Of a DNA stretch of 64,000 nucleotides, positions 27,522-35,900 are shown piece by piece. The DNA is from Arthrobacter globiformis. Lineage in GTDB: Bacteria > Actinomycetota > Actinomycetes > Actinomycetales > Micrococcaceae. Made by a program: the position numbers and the translations under genes. The notes under the pieces were generated by a model that was not told the origin of the DNA, made no database searches, and saw only the letters and a program-made list of their open reading frames with translations. How positions within the stretch are numbered: the first letter of the stretch is position 1; each line of letters starts with the position of its first letter. The stretch covers positions 3,162,001-3,226,000 of the forward strand of contig NZ_JAUSXI010000001.1 in assembly GCF_030815865.1 (NCBI RefSeq). Direction: 5' to 3'.

Positions 27522-28700
27522 GTGGACCCCCAAACACCTATGGCAGCCGTACGGCTGCTGCCTGACGACCTGCTCGCACGGATCCGGGGGAGAGCGGCGG
27601 GATACGACGAGCGGAGCAGCTTCTTCACAGAGGATCTTGAGGAACTGGCCGATTCCGGCTACCTGAAGCTATTCGTGCCGGAGGCCGGCGGCGGGGCTGG
27701 CCTTGGTCTGGAGGCTGCGGTCCGCTGCCAGCGTCGGCTGGCGACGGCGGCCCCTGCCACCGCGCTGGCCGTCAACATGCACCTGGTCTGGACAGGGGTG
27801 GCGCGCGTCCTGGCCGAACGCGGCGACCCTTCCCTGGACTTCGTGCTGCGGGAGGCAGCAGCGGGGGAAATCTTTGCCTTCGGCAACTCCGAGGCCGGCA
27901 ACGACTCCGTTCTTTTCGATTCGCTGACGGAGGCCAAGCCCCTGCCGGACGGCAGCTACTCTTTCACGGGCACTAAAATCTTCACGAGCCTTTCGCCGGC
28001 CTGGACGCGCCTGGGCATCTTCGGCAAGGACTCGGCCGCGCGGGACGGTGAAGGTGAACTGGTACACGGCTTCATCCGGCGGGACACGACAGGCTACCGG
28101 ATCCTGGAGGACTGGAACACGCTCGGCATGCGCGCCAGTCAGTCCAACACCACCATTCTGGACGGCGCAGTTGTCCCGCCCGGCCGCATCTTCCGTAAGC
28201 TGCCGGTGGGGCCCAACGCGGATCCGCTGATTTTCGCTATCTTCGCGTGCTTTGAAACCCTGCTTGCCGGCGTCTACGCGGGCATCGGGGAGCGGGCTCT
28301 GGTGCTGGCCGTGGAAGCCGCCAAGCGCAGGACATCATTCAAAAATGGGGGCAGGAGCCTTGCCCAGGATCCTGACATCCGCTGGAAGGTGGCCGAGGCC
28401 GCCCTCGCCATGGATGCCCTGTACCCCCAGCTTTCGGTGGTGGCCGGCGATGTGGACCGGTTGGTGGACCACGGCAGCCAGTGGTTTCCGAAGCTTGTGG
28501 GCGTCAAGCTCCGGGCGACGGAAACGGCGCGGACCGTGGTGGACCTTGCCATCCGGGCCTCCGGGGGATCCAGCTACTTCAGGGGCTCGGAACTGGAACG
28601 CCTGTACCGCGACGTCCTGGCCGGCATGTTCCACCCCTCGGACGACGAGTCGGCGCACAACACCGTTGCCAACGCGTGGCTGGGCCCGCTCGAAGAGTAA
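27522..28700 (+). CDS. Acyl-CoA dehydrogenase family flavoprotein
   Basis: This 392-residue protein has the three-part acyl-CoA dehydrogenase layout: an N-terminal helical domain, a middle beta domain (FAFGNSEAGNDSVLFDS, GTKIFTSLSPAWTRLG, HGFIRRDTTGYRI, GMRASQSNTTILDGAVV) and a C-terminal helical domain (AIRASGGSSYFRGSELERLYRDV). FAD is expected as cofactor. The usual catalytic Glu of short-chain dehydrogenases is not obvious at the C-terminus, so an alternative role such as flavin-dependent monooxygenase of the ACAD fold is possible. It starts at GTG after GAGGAC, eight bases after the M20 gene. Confidence 0.85.
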   Translation: MDPQTPMAAVRLLPDDLLARIRGRAAGYDERSSFFTEDLEELADSGYLKLFVPEAGGGAGLGLEAAVRCQRRLATAAPATALAVNMHLVWTGVARVLAERGDPSLDFVLREAAAGEIFAFGNSEAGNDSVLFDSLTEAKPLPDGSYSFTGTKIFTSLSPAWTRLGIFGKDSAARDGEGELVHGFIRRDTTGYRILEDWNTLGMRASQSNTTILDGAVVPPGRIFRKLPVGPNADPLIFAIFACFETLLAGVYAGIGERALVLAVEAAKRRTSFKNGGRSLAQDPDIRWKVAEAALAMDALYPQLSVVAGDVDRLVDHGSQWFPKLVGVKLRATETARTVVDLAIRASGGSSYFRGSELERLYRDVLAGMFHPSDDESAHNTVANAWLGPLEE

Positions 28701-28718
28701 CTGCAGCGCTCACCCGCG

Positions 28719-28750
28719 CCGACAACTGGAGCAGCCGACAACTGGAGCAG
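28719..28750. repeat. 16-bp perfect tandem duplication
   Basis: CCGACAACTGGAGCAG occurs twice in tandem just after the acyl-CoA dehydrogenase stop codon, in non-coding sequence. Confidence 0.85.
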
Positions 28751-28752
28751 GA

Positions 28753-28783
28753 GTGGGCGCAGCCATCTGAGGTGCGCGCCCAC
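28753..28783. terminator. Hairpin between convergent genes
   Basis: An 8-bp perfect stem (GTGGGCGC with GCGCCCAC) with a 15-nt loop, no T-run. It lies between the convergent acyl-CoA dehydrogenase and DUF5703 genes. Confidence 0.5.
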
Positions 28784-28797
28784 CCGGCCGGAGCGGC

Positions 28798-29031
28798 CTA
28801 GACGGTGCGCTGCACCTGAGTGACCCGGCGGCGAAGCCAGAAGCGCCTGCCGCCGCCCACGTAGAGCCTGCTGCGCTCGAGTTCCCACTTGCCGTATTCG
28901 GAGTGTTCAACGAGCCGGCGCCGGGCTTCGGGCAGGGAATCCTCAGGACCGACGGTCAATACGAGGTACTCGTATTGCCGGGCATAGTCCCGTTCCCGCA
29001 GGACCGAGCTGGTCAGAAAATGTTCCTTCAT
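28798..29031 (-). CDS. DUF5703 family protein
   Basis: This 77-residue protein (MKEHFLTSSVLRERDYARQ, then EYLVLTVGPEDSLPEARRRL, EYGKWELERSRLYVGGGRRFWLRRR) matches the DUF5703 pattern of actinobacteria; no function is known. The start at 29031 is chosen over a longer ORF because GGAGAG lies directly upstream. It is divergent from the next gene with only 39 bp between the start codons. Confidence 0.85.
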   Translation of the reverse strand: MKEHFLTSSVLRERDYARQYEYLVLTVGPEDSLPEARRRLVEHSEYGKWELERSRLYVGGGRRFWLRRRVTQVQRTV

Positions 29032-29058
29032 TGCTCTCCATTTTCGTCCTTTTCCCGC

Positions 29059-29064
29059 TAACGT
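29059..29064 (+). promoter_or_regulatory. -10 element of the 87-aa acidic protein gene (leaderless)
   Basis: TAACGT, then six bases, then ATG 29071. No ribosome-binding site is present. Confidence 0.5.
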
Positions 29065-29070
29065 GAAGGC

Positions 29071-29334
29071 ATGAGCATCGATCCGCGTGTCGCGCTTCAG
29101 TCCCTGACTGCCGCCTTGGAAGAACACCTCGCAGCCGCCTCAGCCCGCCGCGGGGATGGTGACCCATCAGTGGAGGCGGCATTCTTTGCAGTTGCCGATG
29201 CCTTCGAAGTCTACGAGGACGCACTCTATGAGGCCTATAACGAAGTGACGCCGCTTCAGGTGTTCGATGACGAGGAAGACGAAGAAGAAGAAGACAGCGA
29301 AGTCGACGAGGATCTGGAAATCGTCGAGGAGTGA
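29071..29334 (+). CDS. Acidic hypothetical protein (87 aa)
   Basis: The N-terminal 65 residues look helical (ALQSLTAALEEHLAAASARR, FEVYEDALYEAYNEVTPL). The last 23 are almost entirely Asp and Glu. I know of no functional assignment; similar acidic-tailed small proteins are found in related genomes next to DUF5703 genes. The codon use fits and the leaderless start is well placed, so I take it as real. Such a tail could mimic nucleic acid or bind basic partners (inference). Confidence 0.75.
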   Translation: MSIDPRVALQSLTAALEEHLAAASARRGDGDPSVEAAFFAVADAFEVYEDALYEAYNEVTPLQVFDDEEDEEEEDSEVDEDLEIVEE

Positions 29335-29376
29335 CGCGGGTCGGGGCGCGACCCGCCCGGTGTGATCGGGGCCCGG

Positions 29377-30315
29377 CTAAGCCAGGCTGCTGGAGACATC
29401 CTCCAGGGCACGCGCTATTTCCGCCGGCAGCGGCGTTAGCTGGGCATCCAGGATTTCCTTGAGCTGGACGGGCGTACGCGCGCCCACGATGGCCGTCGCC
29501 ACTCCGTGCCGGGACAGCAGCCAGCTCAGCGCAACATCCAGGGACGACCGCCCCAAGCCGCGGGCGGCCATGGCAACAGCTTCGACCACCTGCGACGCTG
29601 GCTGCTCGAGGTAAGGCTCCACGTAGGTGGCCAGCCGTGTACCCGCTGCCCTGGAATCGGAGGGCACATGCCCGCGATACTTGCCGGTGAGCACGCCACG
29701 GCCCAGCGGCGCCCACGCCATCAGTCCCAGGCCCGCATCCTCAATGGCGGGAACCAGCTCCGCCTCGGGCTTGCGGCACAGCAGTGAATACTCGGACTGG
29801 TTGGCAACGAGCGGGAACCCGGCCACCGCGGCCGCCTTGGCGGTCTGCCAGCCGTTGTAGTTGGCGGTTCCCACATAGCGTGCCCTTCCGCTGCGGACGG
29901 CGAAGTCAAGGGCGGACAACGTCTCCTCGAGCGGGACGTTGGGGTCCCACGCCTGGGCGAGCCAGAGGTCGACGTAGTCGGTGCCAAGGCGCGCGAGGCT
30001 GGCTTCCAGCCCGGACAGCATTGCGTTCCGTGATGCGTCCACCCGCTGCCGCCCGTCCGACGGCGACACCCCTGCTTTGGTGGAGATGACCACTTCCGTG
30101 CGGGAGACGACGTCGCCGAGCATCGACCCGAGCATGGCTTCGGCCTGGCCGTCGGCGTAGGAGGCAGCGGTGTCCACGAGGGTTCCGCCGGCGTCCACGA
30201 AGGTGCGCAGCAGCTCCGAGGCATCCTGCTCGTCCGTTTCACGGGACCACGACATTGTGCCCAGGGAGAGGGAGGAGGCGCGGAGCCCGCTGTTGCCAAT
30301 GTAACGCTGCTGCAT
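29377..30315 (-). CDS. Aldo/keto reductase
   Basis: This 312-residue (beta/alpha)8 oxidoreductase has the AKR sequence order: GTLVDTAASYADGQAE (catalytic Asp and Tyr), VVISTKAG (catalytic Lys), ARYVGTANYNGWQ and a C-terminal NADPH-binding region (VATAIVGARTPVQLKEIL). The catalytic His, normally in a VHxPD/W segment, is not at its place; the sequence reads LWLAQAWDPN. This suggests altered catalysis or a subgroup with different chemistry. It is divergent from uppP, and both genes have leaderless-type promoters within a 50-bp gap. Confidence 0.88.
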   Translation of the reverse strand: MQQRYIGNSGLRASSLSLGTMSWSRETDEQDASELLRTFVDAGGTLVDTAASYADGQAEAMLGSMLGDVVSRTEVVISTKAGVSPSDGRQRVDASRNAMLSGLEASLARLGTDYVDLWLAQAWDPNVPLEETLSALDFAVRSGRARYVGTANYNGWQTAKAAAVAGFPLVANQSEYSLLCRKPEAELVPAIEDAGLGLMAWAPLGRGVLTGKYRGHVPSDSRAAGTRLATYVEPYLEQPASQVVEAVAMAARGLGRSSLDVALSWLLSRHGVATAIVGARTPVQLKEILDAQLTPLPAEIARALEDVSSSLA

Positions 30316-30322
30316 AGCAGCT

Positions 30323-30328
30323 AGCTTA
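30323..30328 (-). promoter_or_regulatory. -10 element of the aldo/keto reductase gene (leaderless)
   Basis: TAAGCT on the minus strand, seven bases before the ATG at 30315. Confidence 0.45.
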
Positions 30329-30353
30329 CGGGGAAACCACCCGCGTCATGACG

Positions 30354-30359
30354 TAGGGT
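30354..30359 (+). promoter_or_regulatory. -10 element of uppP (leaderless)
   Basis: TAGGGT, then six bases, then GTG 30366; there is no ribosome-binding site. Confidence 0.55.
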
Positions 30360-30365
30360 CTTAGC

Positions 30366-31199
30366 GTGAACTGGATTGAAGCGGCCCTGCTGGGTCTTGT
30401 GCAGGGACTGACCGAATTCCTACCTATTTCATCGAGCGCCCACCTCCGGATCGTGGGCTCGTTCCTGCCGAACGCGGCTGACCCCGGCGCGGCCTTCACC
30501 GCCATCACGCAGCTCGGCACGGAGACCGCCGTGATCGTCTACTTCTGGCGGGACATCGTCCGGATCGTGAAGGCCTGGTTCGGTTCGCTGTCAGGGCGGG
30601 TGCCGCGCCAGGACCCTGACGCCCGGATGGGCTGGCTGGTGATCCTGGGCAGCCTGCCCATCATCGTCCTGGGCCTGCTGTTCCAGGACCAGATCGAATC
30701 CGTCCTGCGCAGCCTGTGGATCGTGGCCACCATGCTCATCGTCTTCGGCCTCATCCTGGCGGTGGCCGACGCCATCGGCAAACAGGACCGGGACCTTTCC
30801 GGGCTCACCTACAAGCACGGCATCCTCTACGGCTTCGCCCAGGCCATGGCCCTGATCCCCGGCGTTTCACGGTCCGGCGGCACCATCACGGCCGGGCTCT
30901 TCATGGGCTACACGCGTGAAGCCGCCGCCCGCTACTCCTTTCTGCTGGCCATCCCTGCAGTCTTTGGCAGCGGCCTCTACCAGCTGTTTAAGGTGGTCGC
31001 CAAGGACGGTGCAAGCGGCCCCTACGGGCTCGGGGAGACGGCCCTGGCTACAGTGATCGCCTTCGTCGTCGGCTACGTCATCATCGGGTGGTTCCTGAAG
31101 TTCATCTCAACGCGCAGCTACCGGCTGTTTGTCTGGTACCGCATTTTCCTTGGCCTCGCCCTGTACCTCCTGCTCGGTTTCAATGTCATCAGCGCCTAG
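30366..31199 (+). CDS. uppP: Undecaprenyl-diphosphatase (bacitracin resistance type)
   Basis: This 277-residue integral membrane enzyme removes a phosphate from undecaprenyl diphosphate to recycle the cell-wall lipid carrier. Diagnostic motifs are [18 protein letters not shown] at the N-terminus and [17 protein letters not shown], the two parts of the active site. About eight hydrophobic segments are visible. It starts with GTG at a leaderless position and is followed 15 bp later by mshC, which has its own TAGGCT element at the end of uppP. Confidence 0.95.
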   Translation: MNWIEAALLGLVQGLTEFLPISSSAHLRIVGSFLPNAADPGAAFTAITQLGTETAVIVYFWRDIVRIVKAWFGSLSGRVPRQDPDARMGWLVILGSLPIIVLGLLFQDQIESVLRSLWIVATMLIVFGLILAVADAIGKQDRDLSGLTYKHGILYGFAQAMALIPGVSRSGGTITAGLFMGYTREAAARYSFLLAIPAVFGSGLYQLFKVVAKDGASGPYGLGETALATVIAFVVGYVIIGWFLKFISTRSYRLFVWYRIFLGLALYLLLGFNVISA

Positions 31200-31202
31200 C
31201 AC

Positions 31203-31208
31203 TAGGCT
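31203..31208 (+). promoter_or_regulatory. -10 element of mshC (leaderless)
   Basis: TAGGCT, then six bases, then GTG 31215. It lies in the 15-bp gap after uppP. Confidence 0.5.
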
Positions 31209-31214
31209 TGGTCT

Positions 31215-32492
31215 GTGAAGTCCTGGATCTCCCGCCCCGTGCCTGTCCTGCCGGGGGAAATGCCCGCGCTCCGACTGTTCGACACAACCGCACAGCGCGC
31301 AGTAACCCTGAATGCCGATGGCGAAAAGTCGATGTATGTCTGCGGGATCACCCCGTATGACGCCACCCACATGGGACACGCCGCCAGCTACGTCGCGTTC
31401 GACTTGCTGAACCGTGCCTGGCGCGACGGCGGCCAGCAGGTTGCGTACGTCCAGAACGTCACCGACGTCGATGACCCGCTGCTGGAGCGTGCCGACGCCA
31501 CCGGCGTTGACTGGCGCGAGCTGGCGGAAAGCCAAATCGAGCTTTTCCGCACTGACATGGAAGCCCTTAACGTCATCGCCCCCGATCATTACGTGGGCGC
31601 CGTCGAAGCCATGCCGCTGATCGTCCCCGCGATTGAGCGGCTCCTGCGCCAAGGCCTGGCCTACCGCGTTAACGGCACCCCGGGTGAGCCCGACGGCGAT
31701 GTCTACTACGACGTCGAGGCCGCCAGCAAGCACGCCGTCGGAGTGGACGCCTGGACCCTCGGAGCCGTTTCCGGACTGCCGGAAGCCGAAATGCTGGAAC
31801 TGTTCGCCGAACGGGGCGGCGACCCCGGCAGGGCCGGCAAGCGCCAGGCCCTCGACCCGCTGCTGTGGCGCGTGGCCCGCGACGGCGAGCCCAGCTGGCC
31901 CGGCGGCGAGCTGGGGGAGGGCCGGCCCGGCTGGCACATCGAATGCACCGTCATCGCCCAGAAGTACCTGCCCGCGCCCTTCACCGTGCAGGGCGGAGGC
32001 TCGGACCTGGTTTTCCCGCACCACGAGATGGGCGCCGGGCATGCCTACTCGCTCTCCGGTGTTCCCCTCGCCGAGCACTTCGCCCACGCAGGCATGGTGG
32101 GACTGGACGGCGAAAAGATGTCCAAGTCCAAGGGCAACCTGGTCCTGGTCTCCAAGCTGCGCGCGGCAGGCGAAGAATCGGCAGCCATCCGCCTTGCCAT
32201 CCTGGCGCACCACTACCGGTCCGACTGGTCCTGGACGGCGGAAGGCTTCGAGCAGGCCAAGGCGCGCCTGGAGCGGTGGCGTTCTGCGCTGGCAGCGGCT
32301 ATTGCGGGAACCGCCACGGAACTGATCGGGCAGATGCGCGGGGCCCTGGCCGACGACCTGGACGCACCCGCGGCCCTTGCCGCCGTGGACCGGTGGGCTG
32401 ATGCCACGCTTGACAACACGGACAGCGCGTCAGAAGCAGACCGGGCCCTGGTGCGCGACGCCGTCAACGCTCTTCTCGGCGTCGAACTCTAA
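31215..32492 (+). CDS. mshC: L-cysteine:1D-myo-inositol 2-amino-2-deoxy-alpha-D-glucopyranoside ligase
   Basis: MshC performs the ATP-dependent ligation of cysteine to glucosaminyl-inositol in mycothiol biosynthesis. The 425-residue protein has the class I cysteinyl-tRNA synthetase-like core: zinc-ligand Cys43 in [17 protein letters not shown], the HIGH-like HMGH (52-55), the cysteine-binding [11 protein letters not shown] region and KMSKS (301-305). The tRNA-binding C-terminal domain of CysS is absent, which separates MshC from CysS. The gene is intact even though an insertion sequence begins four bases after its stop codon. Confidence 0.95.
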   Translation: MKSWISRPVPVLPGEMPALRLFDTTAQRAVTLNADGEKSMYVCGITPYDATHMGHAASYVAFDLLNRAWRDGGQQVAYVQNVTDVDDPLLERADATGVDWRELAESQIELFRTDMEALNVIAPDHYVGAVEAMPLIVPAIERLLRQGLAYRVNGTPGEPDGDVYYDVEAASKHAVGVDAWTLGAVSGLPEAEMLELFAERGGDPGRAGKRQALDPLLWRVARDGEPSWPGGELGEGRPGWHIECTVIAQKYLPAPFTVQGGGSDLVFPHHEMGAGHAYSLSGVPLAEHFAHAGMVGLDGEKMSKSKGNLVLVSKLRAAGEESAAIRLAILAHHYRSDWSWTAEGFEQAKARLERWRSALAAAIAGTATELIGQMRGALADDLDAPAALAAVDRWADATLDNTDSASEADRALVRDAVNALLGVEL

Positions 32493-32495
32493 AAC

Positions 32496-32560
32496 CCGTT
32501 TCGACGGTTCCCTGCTCAATCGACGTTCCACCGGTATATATCAAGCTGTTTGTGACAGCC
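32496..32560. repeat. Left terminal inverted repeat of the IS
   Basis: The outer 20 bases are CCGTTTCGACGGTTCCCTGC. Similarity to the right end continues through TCGACG and the TCAAGCTGTT/TGTGACAG segment inside the transposase stop region. Confidence 0.75.
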
Positions 32561-33530
32561 GGGTGGTTTCTTTGTGGTTGATTCCTGCGACGGGAGGGAT
32601 TCCCGGTGCAGTGGGCTTGCGGCGGTATCTGTGCGGGTTGCGGGCGTAGCAGGCATCGAGGGTTTTTTGTCGCTGCCTGCGCGCCTGCTCGATCAGTCCG
32701 TGATGGACGGTGTCGGGCGTGTAGTAGTTCAGTCCGCTGTGCCGGTGATTGGCGTTGTAGTTCGTGAAGAATGCCGCCATGTAGCCGCGGGCGTGGTGCA
32801 GGTCCTGGAAGCGTCCGGGGAAGCCCAGATCGTACTCGACGGTCTTGAACAGGGATTCCGAATATGGGTTGTCATCAGAGACCCGGGGCCGGGAGTAGGA
32901 CAGGCTGATGCCCAAGGCACGTGCGAGGTCCAAGGTGGTGCCTGCCCGCATGGGCGCACCGTTATCGGCGTGGAGCACGGCGGGACTCTGGCTGTTTCCG
33001 GCCACGGCGTCCTGGATCAGAGCTGAGGCAAGGGCGGCGGTTTCGGTGTATTCGACGCGGTGCCCGACGACCTTGCGCGAGAACACGTCCATGATTGTGT
33101 ACAGCCGATAGATGTGTTTGCCCGGGCCATGCAGCATCGTGATGTCCCAGCTCCAGAGCTGGTTCGGGGCCGTGGCTTCCAGGACGGGTTTGGCCCGTTT
33201 GGAACCGGTGCCACCGCGTTGTGCCCGGCGGTCCCCGTTCTGGCCGTGCGCGGTCACGATCCTGTGGGCTGCCGCGATCGAAAACGAGCAATGACCCGCG
33301 TCGAGCATCCGGTAGTAGGCCTGGGTGACCGAGAGGTTCCCGTAGTCCCCGGAGTTGAGCAACTCCATGAACTCCTCGGCTTCGGCCGTGGTGATGCGGT
33401 TCGGGTAGGCCCGGTCGGCCTGCGGCACAGCGATTCCGGCCGGCGCGGCAGGTTTCAGGTGCCGGTACCAGGTGGTGCGGTGCAGGCCCACCAGGGCACA
33501 GGCTGTGACCGCTGACCAGCCGGCAGTCAC
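32541..33530 (-). CDS. IS3-family transposase OrfB (DDE integrase core)
   Basis: The 329-residue ORF has an HTH-21-like N-terminal part and an rve integrase core with the catalytic DDE residues: Asp in LWSWDITMLHG, Asp in AVLHADNGAPM and Glu in SDDNPYSESLFKT. It is in the -1 frame relative to OrfA. The frame is open upstream of its GTG and overlaps the end of OrfA (reads VWKDIALTFAGKLV), as expected for the programmed -1 frameshift that makes the OrfAB fusion. I do not see a canonical A-rich slippery heptamer, so independent initiation is also possible. Confidence 0.9.
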   Translation of the reverse strand: MTAGWSAVTACALVGLHRTTWYRHLKPAAPAGIAVPQADRAYPNRITTAEAEEFMELLNSGDYGNLSVTQAYYRMLDAGHCSFSIAAAHRIVTAHGQNGDRRAQRGGTGSKRAKPVLEATAPNQLWSWDITMLHGPGKHIYRLYTIMDVFSRKVVGHRVEYTETAALASALIQDAVAGNSQSPAVLHADNGAPMRAGTTLDLARALGISLSYSRPRVSDDNPYSESLFKTVEYDLGFPGRFQDLHHARGYMAAFFTNYNANHRHSGLNYYTPDTVHHGLIEQARRQRQKTLDACYARNPHRYRRKPTAPGIPPVAGINHKETTRLSQTA

Positions 33531-33547
33531 CAGTTTCCCCGCGAAGG

Positions 33548-33994
33548 TCAGGGCGATGTCTTTCCAGACTTTGGCACCAACCAGTCCGGGCGCTGCGGCT
33601 CCGGTTCCTTCAGTTCGGGATCCGTTGCCGCCGCGCTCTTGGCCATGGCGTCCAAGAGCGCGGAAGCTTTTCCCAGAATGTCCACCGCGGCCTCGGACCG
33701 GGCCAGCTTGGCCTTGAGGACCTCGTTCTCCTTCAGGACCTGCTCGAGCAGCCTCTTATCGCTTTCCCGCAATCGCTGGTCCTCGTTCCCTTGCTTGATA
33801 CTGGATCTCAACTCCCCGGCTTCGCGCTGCTGAACCCAAAGCCGCAAGGTGCCTTCGGCGATGCCCACCGCTCTACAGAAGGCGATCCGGGACCCACGCT
33901 CGAGGCACTTGTCGTACTCATCAAGAATCTCGTGCTTCTGCGCGAGAGTGAAGTGGCTCCGCTTCGAGCGTCGGGAAGGGACAAGAAAATCCAT
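33548..33994 (-). CDS. IS3-family transposase OrfA
   Basis: The 148-residue product has an N-terminal helix-turn-helix (HFTLAQKHEILDEYDKCLERGSR, CRAVGIAEGTLRLWVQQRE) that should bind the element ends. A leucine-zipper-like coiled coil follows (SDKRLLEQVLKENEVLKAKLARSEAAVDILGKA). This is the standard IS3 OrfA layout. It lies upstream of and in a different frame from OrfB. Confidence 0.88.
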   Translation of the reverse strand: MDFLVPSRRSKRSHFTLAQKHEILDEYDKCLERGSRIAFCRAVGIAEGTLRLWVQQREAGELRSSIKQGNEDQRLRESDKRLLEQVLKENEVLKAKLARSEAAVDILGKASALLDAMAKSAAATDPELKEPEPQRPDWLVPKSGKTSP

Positions 33995-34040
33995 GACGGA
34001 CCTTTCCCCGGCCTAAGTGCCAGGCCGAAGCGACAGTGAA

Positions 34041-34105
34041 CCTGTCACACAACAGCCTGACACACAGGGGCGGGTCGTCGAGTGGGCAGGGAACCGTCGA
34101 AACGG
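34041..34105. repeat. Right terminal inverted repeat of the IS
   Basis: Reverse complement of the left end: outer 20 bases identical, the next 10 with two differences, and a matching inner TGTTGTGTGACAG segment. It lies 7 bases beyond the stop codon of the PAC2 gene. Confidence 0.75.
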
Positions 34106-34112
34106 TGCCGCC

Positions 34113-35018
34113 CTAAGGCTTGTCCTTGCCCCGTCGCTTCAGGTAGCGCTCAAACTCGCGCGCAATGGATTCGCCGCTGGCCTCGGGCAGGTCTGCGGTG
34201 TCCTTCGCTTCCTCCAGCTGCCGCACATAGGCGGCAATTTCGGGATCCTCGGTAGCCAGCTCGTTGACCCCGCGCTCCCACGCCTCGGCCTCCTCAGCCA
34301 GCTCGTGCGTGTCCAGCGGAACCTGGAGCAGTTCCTCGATGCGGTGCAGGAGCGCCAGCTGCGCCTTGGGTGACGGGGCCTGCGCAACGTAATGCGGCAC
34401 CGCCGCCCAGAGGGAGACGGTGGGAATGCCGGCGAGCAGGGATACCTCGGACAGCACGCCCACGATCCCCACGGGTCCCTCATACTGCGAGGCTTCGAGG
34501 TTCAGCCGTTCCCGCAGCACGCCGTCGTCAGTGGATGTGCTGACCGGGATGGGACGGCTGTGCGGCACGTCCGCCAGCAGTGCTCCCACCAGGACCACAT
34601 AATCCACATGAAGCGCCTCGGCGTGAACAAGCAGTTCCGCTGTATATGCACGCCACTTATAGGACGGTTCGGTGCCCTGGATGAAAATCACATCCACGTT
34701 GGTGCCGGGGGCGCTGGCCTTGTAGATCCGCGTGGACGGCCACTTGATCTTGCGTTCGCCGGAGGCCGTGCGGCGGACCGTAGGCCGGGTGAACTGGAAG
34801 TCGTAGTACTCGTCGGCGTCTATGGACGCGACCTTCTTCCCGCCCCACAGTTTGTTGAGGTAACGGAGCGCATCACTGGCGGCTTCCCCCGCGTCATTCC
34901 AGCCCTCGAACGCAGCCAGCATCACAGTAATACGCTGGCCCTCGGGAACAGGCTGCAGCAGCTGCTCCGTCTCAGGCGCGGTGCCCGGTTCGTTGGTGTC
35001 TCCGTCGAAGCTGTTCAT
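34113..35018 (-). CDS. PAC2-family protein (proteasome assembly chaperone fold)
   Basis: The 301-residue protein carries the PAC2 fold markers MLAAFEGWNDAGEAASDALRYL, VDVIFIQGTEPSYKWRAY and VVLVGALLADVPHSRPIPV, then a charged helical tail. PAC2 proteins resemble eukaryotic 20S assembly chaperones. In actinobacteria the link to proteasome assembly is by family name and proximity only; the proteasome locus begins 3.3 kb away. The start is leaderless (TAGGGT six bases upstream). Its 3' end faces the IS. Confidence 0.85.
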   Translation of the reverse strand: MNSFDGDTNEPGTAPETEQLLQPVPEGQRITVMLAAFEGWNDAGEAASDALRYLNKLWGGKKVASIDADEYYDFQFTRPTVRRTASGERKIKWPSTRIYKASAPGTNVDVIFIQGTEPSYKWRAYTAELLVHAEALHVDYVVLVGALLADVPHSRPIPVSTSTDDGVLRERLNLEASQYEGPVGIVGVLSEVSLLAGIPTVSLWAAVPHYVAQAPSPKAQLALLHRIEELLQVPLDTHELAEEAEAWERGVNELATEDPEIAAYVRQLEEAKDTADLPEASGESIAREFERYLKRRGKDKP

Positions 35019-35024
35019 CCCTTC

Positions 35025-35030
35025 ACCCTA
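35025..35030 (-). promoter_or_regulatory. -10 element of the PAC2 gene (leaderless)
   Basis: TAGGGT on the minus strand, six bases before the ATG at 35018. Confidence 0.5.
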
Positions 35031-35146
35031 CGTCCACAAGCGTTGCTGTTGCATAGAACGAACCGCCGCAGATCCGCGGACATGCGCGGATATTCGCCGA
35101 CGGCGTACGGCCGGGGCCCGCGGCGGGGCACCGCCGGGCGGCCCGG

Positions 35147-35152
35147 TACAGT
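35147..35152 (+). promoter_or_regulatory. -10 element of the HAD hydrolase gene (leaderless)
   Basis: TACAGT, then seven bases, then ATG 35160. It is divergent from the PAC2 promoter. Confidence 0.5.
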
Positions 35153-35159
35153 GGAAAGC

Positions 35160-35888
35160 ATGGAATCTGCCGCCGCTCAGCCCTTGCTCAAAGCCGTTTT
35201 ATGGGACATGGACGGCACCATCGTTGACACAGAACCGTACTGGATCGAAGCCGAATACAACCTTGTCGAGGCGTACGGGGGGACATGGTCGCACGAACAG
35301 GCCATGCAGCTCGTAGGGCAATCACTGGTCCATTCGGCCGGCATCCTCCAGCAGGCCGGCGTGCGCCTGGAGATCCGCGAGATCATCGACACCCTTACCG
35401 GCCAGGTCATCAGCCGCGTCCGGGAGAGCGTTCCGTGGCGCCCGGGGGCCCGGGAGCTGCTGGATGAACTTTTTAACGCCGGCGTGCGTTGTGCCCTTGT
35501 GACCATGTCAGAGGCACCGCTGGCCCGCGAGATTGTGGCGAGCCTTCCCCGGCCCTACTTCGAGTTCCTCGTTACCGGTGACACGGTAACCCAGGGCAAA
35601 CCGCACCCCGAGGCGTATCTCAAGGCTGTGGACCTGCTGAAGCAGCAGGACCCTGAGCTCACCGCCGACCATTGCGTGGCTCTGGAGGACTCGGCGCCGG
35701 GCGCTGCGGCGGCCGTGGCTTCGGGTGCCGTGACCGTGGCCATTCCGCACCTCGTGCCGCTGCCGGACGACGCCCGCAGGACCACGTGGGATTCCCTCGC
35801 GGACCGCACTGTGGCCGAACTCGAGGAGCTGGTGAGGCTCCGCCTCGGCTCGCGCGAACCGGCGGCAACCTTCGAGAACGTCAACTAA
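35160..35888 (+). CDS. HAD-superfamily phosphatase / beta-phosphoglucomutase-like
   Basis: This 242-residue HAD hydrolase of subfamily IA has motif I WDMDGTIVDTEP (nucleophile Asp16, acid/base Asp18). Motif II is in ALVTMSEAPL, the motif III Lys in GDTVTQGKPHPEAYLKA, and motif IV in HCVALEDSAPGAAAA. The cap between motifs I and II is alpha-helical. It could be a sugar phosphatase, phosphoglycolate phosphatase or mutase; the sequence does not decide. The start is set by the leaderless promoter. The site-2 protease gene follows after 12 bp and is probably co-transcribed. Confidence 0.85.
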   Translation: MESAAAQPLLKAVLWDMDGTIVDTEPYWIEAEYNLVEAYGGTWSHEQAMQLVGQSLVHSAGILQQAGVRLEIREIIDTLTGQVISRVRESVPWRPGARELLDELFNAGVRCALVTMSEAPLAREIVASLPRPYFEFLVTGDTVTQGKPHPEAYLKAVDLLKQQDPELTADHCVALEDSAPGAAAAVASGAVTVAIPHLVPLPDDARRTTWDSLADRTVAELEELVRLRLGSREPAATFENVN

Positions 35889-35900
35889 GGAGCCCGGAAC

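Larger units (their letters stand above)
32496..34105 (-). mobile_element. IS3-type insertion sequence with long terminal inverted repeats
   Basis: The element spans about 1610 bp between the convergent mshC and PAC2 genes. Its ends form an inverted repeat: a perfect 20-bp outer part (32496-32515 and 34086-34105), continuing with few mismatches to about 60 bp at each end. It encodes a two-ORF transposase. I find no clear target-site duplication at these ends, so the exact boundaries may be off by a few bases. Both transposase ORFs look intact, so the copy may be active. Confidence 0.8.

Noticed and set aside
31107..32213. 368-codon open frame antisense to mshC
   Set aside because: mshC on the opposite strand has all catalytic motifs; this is a shadow.
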